Below are positions 21,629 to 32,987 of a stretch of DNA of 64,000 nucleotides, in pieces. Under the pieces are notes generated by a model that was given only the letters and a program-made list of their open reading frames with translations, ran no database searches and was not told the origin of the DNA. Numbering within the stretch: position 1 is the stretch's first letter; each line of letters begins with the position of its first letter. The stretch spans positions 41,110,501 through 41,174,500 of the forward strand of contig BRKX01000004.1 in the NCBI GenBank assembly GCA_026008535.1. Reading direction: 5' to 3'. This DNA comes from Perilla frutescens. Taxonomy: Eukaryota > Streptophyta > Magnoliopsida > Lamiales > Lamiaceae. A program made the translations under genes and the position numbers.

Positions 21629-24600
21629 TGTAACACCCCAGATTTTCAGATAAGGTTTATAGGATTGTTAATGGTAATTAATTAGTTAAGGAAGAAATTT
21701 AAATAAGGTTAATTGAGGTCGGATGTCTGTCACGACTTTAGGGGTTAGTTTTCATGAAAATCGTCTTTTCGGAAAATGCGAACTTAATACTTTTATGGCC
21801 ATTTGTGTACTCATTAGAAAAGTTTTAACTCAAGGAGTATGCCAGTGTTTTCGGATTTTGATTCTGAAGTCATTTGAGTTTCCGGTGATGAAAAACGTAT
21901 TTAAAAGGCGAATGAATAGTAACTTTTGTGTGCGTTCGCATTTTGAGAAATTTATGAAATCCTCCTCATTGATCCGAGTCTAGTTCTGTTAGGCCCCTCT
22001 TATGGGAAATGACTCAAGGATTCCGTTGGCGTTCATGGATTTCCATTCTAAGGTCAATCGGACGCTCGACAGCAAAATCTGTCAGTCTGAGTGAATAGTA
22101 AAAAGTAATTCCAAATAGGGAATCTTTGCTCGTCTTCCTTCTGACGACCCCATCTTCTTCACGAATCAAGTTGATTCACTAGTATTCGAGCCAATGAGTC
22201 TCTCGGTATTTTTAGATTTCGTGTCTGAGGTCATTTGGATCTCGACATCAAATAAAGCAGCTGTTAACCGAACCCGGGGTAACTTTTGCAGTGTTTCCGC
22301 ACTGGAGTGGCTTCTCAAGGAAGCCAAACTCCCCTCTATAAATACAAAGCCACCCCTTTACCTTTCATTTTCTCATTTACCATCCATTTCACTTCATAGA
22401 GAGTGGGAAAGCTTGAGAGAAAAACTGATAAAGTTCTGTCGAAGTAAAAAAGCATTCTTCATGAGTATTCCGCAAGACGATGAGCGGAGTGGCGTGGAAG
22501 GGATGCGGTGAGGGAATATGTGCTAGGGGCGCTATTGGGTCGTATCAGGCGGCTCTGCCACCGTTGTGACTCGACGAGACACCGAGCTAGCCACCTTCCT
22601 TTGACGCACCTAACCCCGTCCATTCTTGTTCGTCGGTCTCGATTCCACTTCTTTTTCATCTTTTAATTCCGTATTTACTTTTTGTTCTTCATGTTCTTCG
22701 TGTTCTTCATTATTACTCATTTACCTTCCGTCTAAAGTTGTATTTCGATTCTTTTTGAAGTTCCAAGTTAATAACGTTATGTTATATTGCTCGCTTTATT
22801 CCTGTCATTATAATTCTCGTCATTATTTCGTGTAATTAGTCTCGTTATTCTGTTTAAATCCCATTCAAGATTATATTTAAAGATTTCATCGTTATTCTAA
22901 ATATTTAAGGAGGATTATCGTGTTTATGCCGTAATAATGCCAAATTTCTTTTTAAGTTAAAGCATGCTGTTTCATGTTAATTTAAATTATTGAAGCATGT
23001 TGTTTTTAAAAATTTTTATGAGTGTTCTTCGTGTTCGTAGAAAGAATCGACGAACACTGAAGAAACCCAGAAGAGGTTGCCCAGAAACTGGACGGAGGAG
23101 AGAGAGAGAGAGAGCCCCGCCGTGGGGGGGTGCACCGCCACACCATACCCCCCTCGGCCCAGCAAGCCCCCGCCGGTGTAGGGGTGCGCCGCGGCGGGGG
23201 GGAGGGGGGGTGCTGGCTAGCGCCGCGGTGGGGGGGTGCCCGCCGGCACATGGGTGCACCGCGGCGGTGCCCTCCCCCCCGTGTTGTTCGACGCCGATTC
23301 TTCCAGCTATTTTTGTACTCACTTTTCAAGCTTTTTGAGTCGTGTTATTTCTGAGTTATTTCCAATTTTAAATTTAGAAGACTTCCAAGTTATTTCCTAT
23401 TTATTTCTAGTAAACTTTTCAAGTTGTTTTCCGTCTAGAATTTGAGAAATCAAGATGTGATGTTCTTCAAATAAATCCTTCTTGAAACCTTATAAAGTCG
23501 TAAAGTTGTGCTATCCATGTTAAGTCCTAGCTAAGGGTATTTAAGTTGTTTTCCGCTAAGTCGATGATTCGACTTTTGTAGGAGGAAGTGAGCCTCGTGG
23601 GAATTCGAAGAAGGATCATCAACTTGTTGCCTCATCTTCTGCTCCATGATCGAGGTGGGTAAATCTATACTCATCTAAAGTTTGAGCTAATAAGCTCTAG
23701 AAGCATATAGGGCAAATGAGATATCCAATAAAGCATTTTTGCTCGGCCTGATTGATCTCTGTACAGGAAAGGAAGGAAATGAAGATATTATGTTATAATT
23801 GAGCTCTCAAGCATGTTTAGAATGTTTAGAAATGCTAGAAATGTTAGAGTATTGTTTATGCTTAGCATGAGTTATTTAGAATTGTCTTTAGTTACAATTC
23901 ACATTTATTTACGTTCATCTCCTTGTATTTGAATGTTTATGCTTTGTTAAAAGCTCGTATAGTTAAGGATTAAGGATTGTCTTATTAGGGTAGCGTTAAA
24001 TTCCTTATAGGCCGAGATCATGCTATATTAAAGGATTAGCCTTAGACGTTGCTCTAAGATTGGTTTTGCTAGTAAGATTAAGGAAGGAAGAAATTTAGCA
24101 TTTTGCTTAAGCAGGATTTGAGCTCAGAAATTTTAAGGGAGTCATTGCTGGGTTAATTCCCTTGCAAACTCATTTGGATATTTGATGTAACCCCTCTTCT
24201 ATCTTATGGCATGCCTAAGGGTATAGTTGACATCAGATTTGAGCCAGGTTGGTCCCAAAAAGAAAAGAAAAAGGTTTTACGGATATGGAGAGGGCTTTTA
24301 CGTTTTGCTCTCCATATACCGTCAGTTAATTGTTGGATATCTTAAAGTTATTATAGTGTTATCGTTAAAACCCACTTAGTATATTAGTGCTCATGCCCCC
24401 CCTCTTTTTCAAATGTTTTCAGGTTGAGATGCTGAGGTTGTTGGTGGCTATGGATGTGGGTTGGTTGCCAAGATTGTTTTACTTTATCTAAGTTCTCTTG
24501 AAATCCCATTATGTGATCTGCTACTCTGATACACTCTTTTTAATTCCGTTCAAGATCTATTATGATTATCGAGACTCTATGAATATTCCCCAGATATGAT

Positions 24601-24903
24601 TATATATATATATATATAAGATGCATATTAAGTTTTATCTCCACTTCTTGAGTATATTTTCCTTTTGCCTATGAAGATGCTTATTCACGTTGATATCTGT
24701 TTATTCGCTTCAACCTATGAATGGGTCTATGCTTGTTGGTATCTGATTAGTTATCCGTTTTATTCTGCTAAAGCATGTTTCCTTCGTAATCGAGTAATCC
24801 TGAGTATCGTCATCTATCTTTCAAAGTATATCTTTATTCATAAATCCCTTAATAACACCCTGTCCCCATTCGTTAATCCCTATCTCGGGACCGGGCTGTT
24901 ACA
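21629..24903 (+). repeat. Element B 3' LTR (3275 bp)
   Basis: The LTR begins tgtaacacccc and ends gggctgttaca. A TATA box (ctataaata) at about 22336-22344 puts the transcript start near 22370. This leaves roughly 2.5 kb of R-U5 leader, containing the hairpin (23031-23057) and the G-rich tract (23100-23290). The small ORFs in 21723-23445 are not supported as genes. The same family forms G's LTRs, reverse-oriented, at 52790-54530 and 56073-58651. Confidence 0.92.
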
Positions 24904-25030
24904 CTAACTGATTTGAATTTGAGTTTTCTTATCTTGCATTGAACTGTTTTCTATTTTTAATTTTTATTTTCTCACGCTCCCCAAGAATGTTTGAAATTCT
25001 TAACTTTAATTTATGTAGTCTCTATATCCA

Positions 25031-25365
25031 TTGATCATGTTCTTAGTATTGGTTGTCGAACTAGCTATATATTACTTTTGGAACCAGCTAGAGTCGAGTT
25101 TGGATCGACGAGCATTTTTTGGAGATTGGACAAAGTATATGGATAGTGCTGTTACAAAGGGCTCTACCTCTCTTTTTGTGAGAAAGTATATGAGATCAGT
25201 GCCTCTAGTAATAGGAAGTAGTAAGAGTAAACGAAAGTGTTTAAAATAAGAAGTTACCCGGGCTGAGTTTGTCTTGGTGGAGGGTGGAAGGGCTTCACAT
25301 GAGCTCTTCAATTGGAAGGTTTTGCCGTACTCCTTGGCTTCTAATGCTGCTCGATAAGGCTTGAA
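25031..25365 (+). pseudogene. PTM-like C-terminal exon fragment
   Basis: The first frame has DWTKYMDSAVTKGSTSLFVRKYMRS and ends in a stop at 25249. After a frame change comes FVLVEGGRASHELFNWKVLPYSLASNAAR, which resembles the conserved WWRGGR...NWKVLPRSLASKAAR region near the end of plant PTM-type proteins. The frame shift and a stop after AAR show it is dead. This C-terminal piece precedes the PHD copies, which suggests a head-to-tail duplicated locus. The region 25370-25640 has no exon I can see. Confidence 0.5.
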
Positions 25366-25433
25366 GCTTCTATTCTTTTCTTTTAGGGTTCAATTAAACT
25401 AAACTACTTTTGATCATCAACAAATTATCATAA

Positions 25434-25468
<35 letters not shown>

Positions 25469-25639
25469 GTTTGATGCTACATTAGAGATGATTCGATTAA
25501 GATTATAGGTGTTCACTACTTCGATAGTGTAGAATATGCCAAGATGATGATGCAAATAACTTGGAGAGCTACTGTTCACAGATCATGAAGTATGGAGCTG
25601 TTCGCTCTCCAAGCATGTCTTTCTTAATAATATGCTCTA

Positions 25640-25980
25640 TTTATATTGTGAATCTTTTAGACATTAGCTAGCAATATCATATTCATATTGTGCATGTTTT
25701 GAGCCTGTTTTGTGCATGTTTTTAGATATCAACAATATCTTATTTGTATTGTGTATGTTTTGAGCCAGTTTTGTGCATTTTTTCAAATATCAACATTATC
25801 ATATTCTTATTGTGCATGTTTTGAGCCGGTTTTGTGTATGTTTGAGCCTATTTTGTGAATGTTTTTAGATATCAACAATACCATATTCATATTTTGTATG
25901 TTTTTAGATATCAACAATATCTTATTCATATTGTGCATATTTTGAGTCTATTTTGTGTAATTTTTAATTGAATTTTATTT
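25640..25980 (+). repeat. Minisatellite-like tandem repeat (intronic unit 1)
   Basis: There are about five imperfect copies of a roughly 60-90 bp unit built from tttttagatatcaacaatat, cttattcatattgtgcatg and ttttgagcctgttttgtg. The same unit recurs at 29300-29385, 30215-30520 and 31785-31923, each time next to a PTM-like copy. Confidence 0.8.
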
Positions 25981-26088
25981 ATTTTCCACTAAATTGAAAT
26001 TTAATGAAGAATTATAAGTGTATGAATGTTTGAGATATGTTTTTACTAGACTACTCCTTGAGAATTCAGATTGTATAATTGAGTTATT

Positions 26089-27696
26089 TGATGCGCGGTC
26101 GTTTCACGGTCAGAATAAATCTCAAGAGAGACTTATTCTTATGCCCACTTCAGGCGTAGCCAGCAACGTGGGTAAGGGTCGATCCCACTAGGAGCTGTGA
26201 ACTCTATCTTCTAATATCACCAATTCCAAAGTTTTGAGGTTTGTTGTGGTCTCCGTACTTCATATGTAAATACTGTAAAAGTAAAATAGCAAAGTAAAAA
26301 AAAAGAAAATATTAATAGTAACATATTCCGGATTTGAATGTCGATTTGAGCTTAACAAACATATGACCGATCATGGGCACGCTGATTATTTATGTGAATC
26401 TAATTATCTGGTTAAATATACCAGATCTTTCTCTGCGTGCCCAATCTATCCTTTCAGTATAGACTAGATGTGATCTCTCATCCCCTAATTCCTAACATGT
26501 TGCCCATCCCCGATCTCTCCATTGAATGTAAACAATAAGGTAACTTTATGCCCTAGACAGACCCGGATTTATTGCAGACACCGATCTCTCTATTTGCCCC
26601 CAATACCTGTGATATATCCCATCCCTTTATGACCAACACACAACTACGATTCATTGACCATTCATAGAGGTAGTGAACACAATTATAATTAACGAGTGAT
26701 CAACCACAATTAACTAGCTTATCCTACTTTAATGCAATAAAGAAAATGATTACACGACGGAACTAAATTCACATAGTTTATGCCCATAAGCCTCACGGTT
26801 CTTACATGTTCATTAAATTCTCATCTTTGTTCAATCTGGAATAACGAGTCTAGCCACTCATGCTAGATTTAGAACAACAACAATAATAATGAAAAGAAGA
26901 CATAAATAAAATAAAAAACTTACTTGATTAAATAGAAATCCAACACGAACGTTGGAATTAAGTACATAAAATTGGAAATCCTAGCAGCCTGCAGACATAA
27001 GACCTGAGATTGTTTAACGAAAATTAAAATGCGGAAAAGTAAAAATGATAATATATATGGCGTGTGTTTGGCCTCTGCCATGAAAACTAATTATATAGGA
27101 GTACAAAAACACAAGGAAACTTCCCCCATAGGCCGGGGGATCTTCAACCCGATTCACAAGATGTTGTGCCCAAGACTTTCCATATCTGGCAAATTCTTCC
27201 CTTATTTAGAAGATATCTTTTGCAGGTTCTATACTCACCCTGCCCTAGATCGCTGAGATTCAACTTTCCTTGTAGATAGCCGATCTGTCTCCTAGAATCT
27301 AGGAGATACGACCAAACTTGCCTTGTATAGCTCTTCCTTAATTCGGCAGCTAGGGTGCACTGCTCCTGCCTCAGTTGGTAATTGTTGCTCTTGTGCCCAG
27401 TCTCCTCTCCTTCCTTTGTCAATTACCCTGGGGTTAGTGTGGGCACGATCACCAACTTTTCCTTCAACGATGCTGGAATGGTGGGCATTTATGCCAAGCT
27501 TGAGAAAGAGATTTCTGTTGAGAAGTCATTGCCCATCTTGGTATAACTGGGCATCCAAATACCCTCTAGAAGTGATTATACTGCCTGCTGTCTTCCTTGT
27601 GCCCATACTGGCTCTTTCCGACTTATAAAAAAGAAAAATAAAGGATAAAATAACAAGAAAAAAGATACAAAAATACGAGAGAATTTGGACTTGTCA
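26089..27696. mobile_element. Solo LTR, Athila-like
   Basis: This 1608-bp insertion starts tgatgcgcgg and ends cttgtca. It is flanked by a perfect 5-bp duplication, ttatt (26084-26088 and 27697-27701). Removing it rejoins the PTM-unit sequence gagttatt-caaaagatat seen uninterrupted at other copies, such as 29500. The start resembles element F's LTR (tgacgcgcgg) and other stretches are distantly similar, so it is probably a related Athila family. With no internal region it is a solo LTR left by LTR-LTR recombination. Small ORFs inside, such as 27323-27628, are not credible genes. Confidence 0.88.
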
Positions 27697-27789
27697 TTAT
27701 TCAAAAGATATTTTTAAAGTAAAGTTATGTAAATCTGATCACTTGCAAATTTTAGATCTGGTGTTAACCTAACATTTTTGAAATGCTGT

Positions 27790-28400
27790 TTTTTATTTTG
27801 ATTTTCAGATTTGACAGAAGTATCCAAAACCTATATTTGTTGCTGAGTTGCGTATCCTTTCTACTAAAAAAGGCAAAGAGAGTGATGCATATATGAATAT
27901 AGTTAAATTGAAGTAGCAAGAGAGGGGGATAATTTTTTTTTTTGCTCAGTATGCATGGTTAGTGTTTTTGGTGAAGTATCTATTACTTCATAAACCAAAA
28001 CACACCCTTGGCTTAGATCTCAGTGAATTCGAGCATTCCCAAAGCGACTACTACTCAATTTCATCATCAACAAAAGTGGAAATACTAGACCAACTATATG
28101 ATGATCTGACTGAAACAGAACGGCTACAAATCAGAGCTAAGCAGAAGGGTAGTGATGGTAGAAAGTGATAACTACAAAATGTATTTTTCTTCTAAAGGAA
28201 GTCAAAAGGCTACAGCTACCACATCTGGCATGTCAGCAGAAGATGGTCATGATGACAATATACTGCTAATGATAGGACTGATGATGAATGCTATCCATGC
28301 AAGATGAATGGCAACATGATATGCTGTGATGCATGCCCTGCAACAATCTATTCAAGATTTGTAGGGCTGCATGGTTAACAGTTCACCAAGTGTATTTGAG
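27790..28400 (+). pseudogene. PTM-like fragment, copy 1 with PHD remnant
   Basis: After a cag-type acceptor a short exon reads PIFVAELRILSTKKGKESDAYMNI. A further frame (27962-28168) has SSSTKVEILDQLYDDLTETERLQIRAKQK, like the DDT-associated part of PTM. A PHD remnant follows with ECYPCK, MICCDACPATIYSRF. Here the fourth zinc-site Cys is present but the conserved His is Tyr and the next Cys is Phe, and a stop comes soon after. It cannot fold as a normal PHD. Confidence 0.55.
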
Positions 28401-29499
28401 GGACACAATTGCTCGCCATGGATTCTCATGATCGTCCTGACTATACCATCTGCGATTATCTAGTATTATAAGTTCTTCCAATCCTTATAATTTTTCTTCA
28501 TTTTTGCTTAATCATATTCATATGCATACTATTATATTACACTTTGAAATGAATGAATGATCTCCTACATATGAATGTTTTTTTAATTGTCAAAATTAGC
28601 TTGTAGATTAAATTTTATATGTCATAATATTGTTACAGATTGGTAGCTCTATCTTATTACGTACTGATTAACTTACTTAAGAAATTACAAATTAAAATCA
28701 TCATGAATTTATGATTTTTCCATCCGATCATGAAAAAAGACGTTGTGGTTTTTCATTTTACTCTGCTAAATGTAGACTAAATATACAGTGTTTATTTAAT
28801 ATATTTTCCTTCCATATATATTTATATACCTTAACTTGATTTTCAAATATATATTTTGTGCATTTGAAAATTAATGATATTGGTTTCTACATGTATACTA
28901 AACTCTACGTGGTTATTTATGGTTCAGACGCGTGTGGTGAGAAATTCTCATTCTTGGAGTTCTAGGGTGATGATTTACCAGTTGTAGTTGTTGCACTAGC
29001 TAGAGTCCTCATTTGTTCTCCATGAGAAAATAATTTGTGCAATCTATAAGCACTGAAATGTACCTCATTGAGTGAATCATTTAATTTTCCTTTGCTTCAC
29101 AATTGTCTTTCCCTTATCATCAATTGGTGAGTTATGAAGTATCAACAAAAAGCTTCCAAATATCTAGTGATGGTTTAGCACTAAAATAGCATAGCAGAAG
29201 GAGGAAACAATATTCCAATTTCTATTATTGATGTGGTGGATCATATGCATCCCAGGAACTTCTTGGGATGCACTATGTCAACTCATACGAGTTCACCTTC
29301 ATGGTTTTGAGCCTGTTTTGTACATATTTTTCGATATCAACAATATCTTTTTCATATTGTGCATGTTTTGAGCTTTTTTGTACAAATATTAACTGATCTT
29401 TATTTATTTTCAACTAAATTCAATGAAGAAGCATAAGTATATGAATGTTCGAGAAACGTTTTTACAAGACTCATTGAGATTTCTGATTGTATTTGAGTT

Positions 29500-30219
29500 A
29501 TTCATAAGATATTTTTAAGGTGAAGTTATTCAAATCTGATTGCCTGTAAATGTTAGATATGGTGTTAGCGTAACATTTGTGCACTGTCATTTTTAATTTT
29601 GATTTTTAGATTTGATAAAAGTATCTAGAATATCTTTGTTTATGCGTTGAGTATCCTTTCTACGAAAAAAGGGGGAAAGAGTGATACAAATATGAATGTA
29701 GCTGATTTAAGTAGCAAAAGAGGGGGATAATTTTTTTTTTGCTTGGTATGTTTTGCACGGCTAATGTTTTTGGTGGAGTATCTATTACTCCATAAACCAA
29801 TACACATTCATTACATGGATTTTAGTGAATTCAATTCTTTCCAAATCGACTACTACTTAATGCCATCATCAACAAAAGTTGTGATACTATAGTGCAACTC
29901 TGCGTGCAATGATCCGATTCAAATAGTAGGCTACAAAATAGAGCTAAGAAAAATAGTAGTGATGACGGAGAGTTATAACTGGAAGAAGTATTTTTCTTCT
30001 AAAGGGAAGAAAAAGACTGTAGTTACCACATCTGGCATGGTAGAAGAAGATGACCATGAATATGATGATGTGAATGGTGATAGATGCTATCTGTGCAAGA
30101 TAGATGACAATATGATATGCTGTGATGGTTTCCCAACATCAATCCATTCAAGATGTGTAGCGGTTGTTAGCACCCTTATTCCAGAGGGTGATTGGCATTT
30201 TCCTAAATGCACACTTGTG
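29500..30219 (+). pseudogene. PTM-like fragment, copy 2 with PHD remnant
   Basis: Upstream exon remnant at about 29625-29730, then a 143-codon frame from 29959. Its residues 43-84 form a PHD-like block: CYLC, MICCDGFPTSIHSRC and WHFPKC. PHD fingers bind histone tails through two zinc ions held by C4-H-C3. Here the fourth Cys (CDGFP, normally CDxCP) and the sixth (WHFPKC, normally WxCPxC) are Phe, so both zinc sites are damaged. The rest of the frame beyond residue 88 runs into the tandem repeat and is not real protein. Confidence 0.6.
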
Positions 30220-30520
30220 CATGTTTTTAGATATAAGCAATATCTTATTCATATTGTGCATCTTTTGAGCCTGTTTTTGCAAATTTTTTTATATCAACAA
30301 TATCTTATTCATATTGTGCATCTTTTGAGCTTCTTTTTACACTTTTTTTATATCAACAATATATTTTTGCTTGTTTTTAGATATCAATAATATCTTATTC
30401 ATATTGGGCATGTTTTGAGTGTGTTTTGTGCATGTTTTGAGCATATTCTATGCACGTTTTTAGATATCAATAATGTCTTATTCATATTGTGCATGTTCTG
30501 AGCCTGTTTTGTGCAAGTTT
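30215..30520 (+). repeat. Minisatellite-like tandem repeat (intronic unit 2)
   Basis: At least four copies of the unit seen at 25640, including repeated ttatatcaacaatatcttattc and ttgtgcat-ttttgagcc blocks. It starts directly after the PHD block of copy 2. Confidence 0.78.
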
Positions 30521-30529
30521 TAATTGAAT

Positions 30530-31045
30530 TTATTTATTTTCTACTAGATTCAAATTTAATGGAGAAGTATAAGTATATGAATCTTTGAGATATGTTTTTA
30601 CTAGACTACTTAAGAATTCTGATTTTATTTGAGTTATTCATAAGATATTTTTATGGTGAAGTTATGAAATTTTGATTGTTTGCAAATATTAGATATAGTG
30701 TAAGCGCAACATTTGTGCACTGTCATTTTTAATTTTGACTTTTTTATTTGACAGAAGTATCCAGAACCCCTTTGTTGCTGCGTCGAGTATCATTTCTACC
30801 CAAAAAGGGGGAAAGCGTGATGCAAATATGAATGGAGCTTATTTGAAGTAGCAAGAGAGGGGGATAAGGTTTTTTTTTTCTTTTTTGCTTGTTGGTTTTA
30901 GACGACCTGCATTTTTGGTGGAGCATCTATTACTCCATAAACTAAAACACATTACTGGATTTTATCTTAGTGAATTCAATCCTTTCCAAAGTGACTGCTA
31001 CTCAATTCCATTATTAGCAAAAGTTGCGATACTATAGTAGCTTTA
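30530..31045 (+). pseudogene. PTM-like upstream unit, copy 3 (no PHD)
   Basis: This copy repeats the unit that begins with the ttgaatttatttattttc block and includes the exon remnant near 30755-30870 (acccaaaaagggggaaag). It ends near 31020 and is followed immediately by another upstream unit instead of a PHD block, which points to an internal partial duplication. Confidence 0.55.
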
Positions 31046-31800
31046 CGATGTTCTGATTGTATTTGAGTTATTCATAAGATATTTTTAAGGTGAAGTTATT
31101 AAAATCCGATCACATGCAAATCTTAGATATGGTGTTAGCTCAACATTTTTGGACTGTCATTTTTAATTTTGGTTTTTGGATTTGATAGATGTATCCATAA
31201 CTTCTTTATTGCTTCGTTGAGTATCATTTCTACCCAAAAAGTGGGAAATAGTGATACAGATATGAATAGATCTGATTTAAGAAGTAAAATAGGGGGATAT
31301 TATTTTTTTTACTCATTATATTTCGCACAGTCAGTGTTTTTGGTTAATTATCTATTACTCCATAAACCAAAACACATCAATTACTTGGATCTCAATTAAT
31401 TCAATCATGTCTAGAGCGACTACTACTTAATGCTATCATTAGCAAAAGTTGCAATACTATAGCAACTCTGTGATGATGGGATTGAAACAGAAGGCTACAG
31501 ATCAGAGCTACTAAGCAGAACGGTAGTGATAGTAGAGAGTGATAGCTCGAAGAAGAAGTATTTTGTTTTAATGGGAAGAAAAATGTTGTATCTACCACAT
31601 CTGACATGATAGAAGAAGATGACCATGAATATGATGATGGAAATGGTGATGAATGCTATCTGCAAAAGATGGATTGCAACATGATATACTGTGATGGTTT
31701 CCCAACAGCAATCCATTCAAGATGTGTAGAGGTTGTTAGCACCATTATTCCAGAGGGTGATTGGCATTTTTTTAAATGCACACTTGTGCATGTTTTGTGC
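31046..31800 (+). pseudogene. PTM-like fragment, copy 4 with PHD remnant
   Basis: The upstream unit repeats at 31046-31400. The PHD block lies at about 31606-31780: CYLQK, MIYCDGFPTAIHSRC, WHFFKC. Compared with copy 2 it has lost the second Cys (Gln) as well as the fourth and sixth. Copies 2 and 4 share the Phe substitutions, so those changes arose before the two copies separated. Confidence 0.58.
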
Positions 31801-31923
31801 ATGTTTTTAGATATAAACAATATCTTATTCATATTGTGCTTGTTTTAATATTTTAATCACATTGTGCATGTTTTGAGCCTTTTTTTGCTTGTTTTTAAAT
31901 ATCAACAATATCTTATTCATATT
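31785..31923 (+). repeat. Minisatellite-like tandem repeat (intronic unit 3)
   Basis: Two to three copies of the same unit follow the PHD remnant and are cut at 31923/31924 by the start of the C-family LTR. Confidence 0.7.
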
Positions 31924-32310
31924 TGTTCGGTAATTATTTAATTTAACTGCAGGTGCACAGTGAGATTTATAATGTAGCAGTGAACACGGTGGTATTTACA
32001 TGGACTTAATGATTAATCTACTAATTATCTAACTTAACTTCATACAGTTATCTAGACCACCTAACATAATTGGATTTAATTACTAAATGGCGAGAAATAT
32101 TCAAGTAAATAAACAGCACCACAAAAATAAACAAAAATAATCAAACAATGAATAAAAGACATATTCTAGGATTGAATAATCATCAACTAATCCATTCATT
32201 TAACCTTTTCATTCTTATACCTATGTTGGGGCTTAAATTGTGCCAGAGCAACCATTTTTACATTCTAAACCTTCTCTTGAAGTGCCTAGGCAGTGATTAC
32301 AAATTAAATA

Positions 32311-32572
32311 CTCCCTCCGTCCCATAATTATAGTCCATTATTCATTTTTGGGATGTTCCAAAATTATAGTCCTATTCTAAATTTGGATTGTATTTAAATA
32401 TTCTTTTACAAATATAAACATATTTAATATAGTATGAATGCAATTAATATAGTAAAAAATAAGGGCAATATAGGATAATTATTGTAAATTGTATATTTCC
32501 AATACATATTAAATATGATTTCTTAATCTGTGTGAAAATGGGAAGTGAATTATAATTATGGGACGGAGGGAG
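32311..32572. mobile_element. Stowaway-type MITE
   Basis: This 262-bp element has long inverted ends, ctccctccgtcccataatta and its complement ending gggacggagggag, flanked by TA on both sides (32309-32310 and 32573-32574). The ctccctccgt terminus and TA target are diagnostic of plant Stowaway (Tc1/mariner) elements. No coding capacity. Confidence 0.93.
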
Positions 32573-32987
32573 TAACAATGTGTCCATTAATTATCTAACA
32601 TGCAACTTCTAATGGCTCCTAAGATTCTTTGCTCTCTAAATTAACCGCAATTTTTTTTGAGTGATATTGATTAATCAGTTACTTATTCCAGATCACGTGT
32701 TAAAACTCCTCTCTGAATTTATGAATTAACACATTAGATTGCATCATTTAGTGATCAAGTAAATAGTACAGACAAGTACGGAAATAAATAAAATACAACT
32801 AAGTCATAGATATAAAAACTAAATAGATTAAATGAATTTCATAGTCAAATCATAAACAACCCGAGAGTACTAAGGTTTTAGTTGTCTATGGAAAAATAAA
32901 TAACTAAAATAATCCACAAAGAAGACATGATAATTCCAAGAACAGAATAAATAAAATTCGGATGATTAAATCTATCTCTAATTTTGG

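Larger units (their letters stand above)
2951..24903 (+). mobile_element. Element B: nested Ty3/gypsy chromovirus (decayed)
   Basis: This is a plus-strand LTR retrotransposon split by later insertions. Parts in order: 5' LTR remainder (2951-4716), initiator tRNA-Met primer site (4719-4730), extra ORF (5266-6033), gag (6397-6754 and 17458-18030), protease, RT, RNase H, integrase with a chromodomain-like end (21591), polypurine tract, and 3' LTR (21629-24903). The large LTR, the tRNA-Met site and the chromodomain fit the Tekay/Del-like chromoviruses. The stretch 6755-17457 is element C, inserted with its own target duplication. Stop codons throughout show it is inactive. The 3' flank begins ctaac, but the matching left flank is not in the window. 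Confidence 0.9.
24904..31923 (+). pseudogene. Degenerate PTM-like gene fragment array
   Basis: This is the apparent host sequence into which B and the C-family LTR inserted. It contains repeated, mutated exons resembling the plant DDT/PHD protein PTM, separated by introns made largely of short tandem repeats. Units with near-identical upstream sequence start near 26000 (continuing at 27702), 29400, 30530 and 31045. PHD copies lie at 28170-28400, 29950-30219 and 31490-31790. No continuous reading frame exists. The stretch 28400-29290 is AT-rich intron-like DNA with no exon I can identify. PTM identity rests on recognised motifs, not alignment. Confidence 0.6.

Noticed and set aside
27323..27628. 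101-codon ORF inside the solo LTR
   Set aside because: It has no motif, lies wholly between the LTR ends, and such frames are expected by chance.
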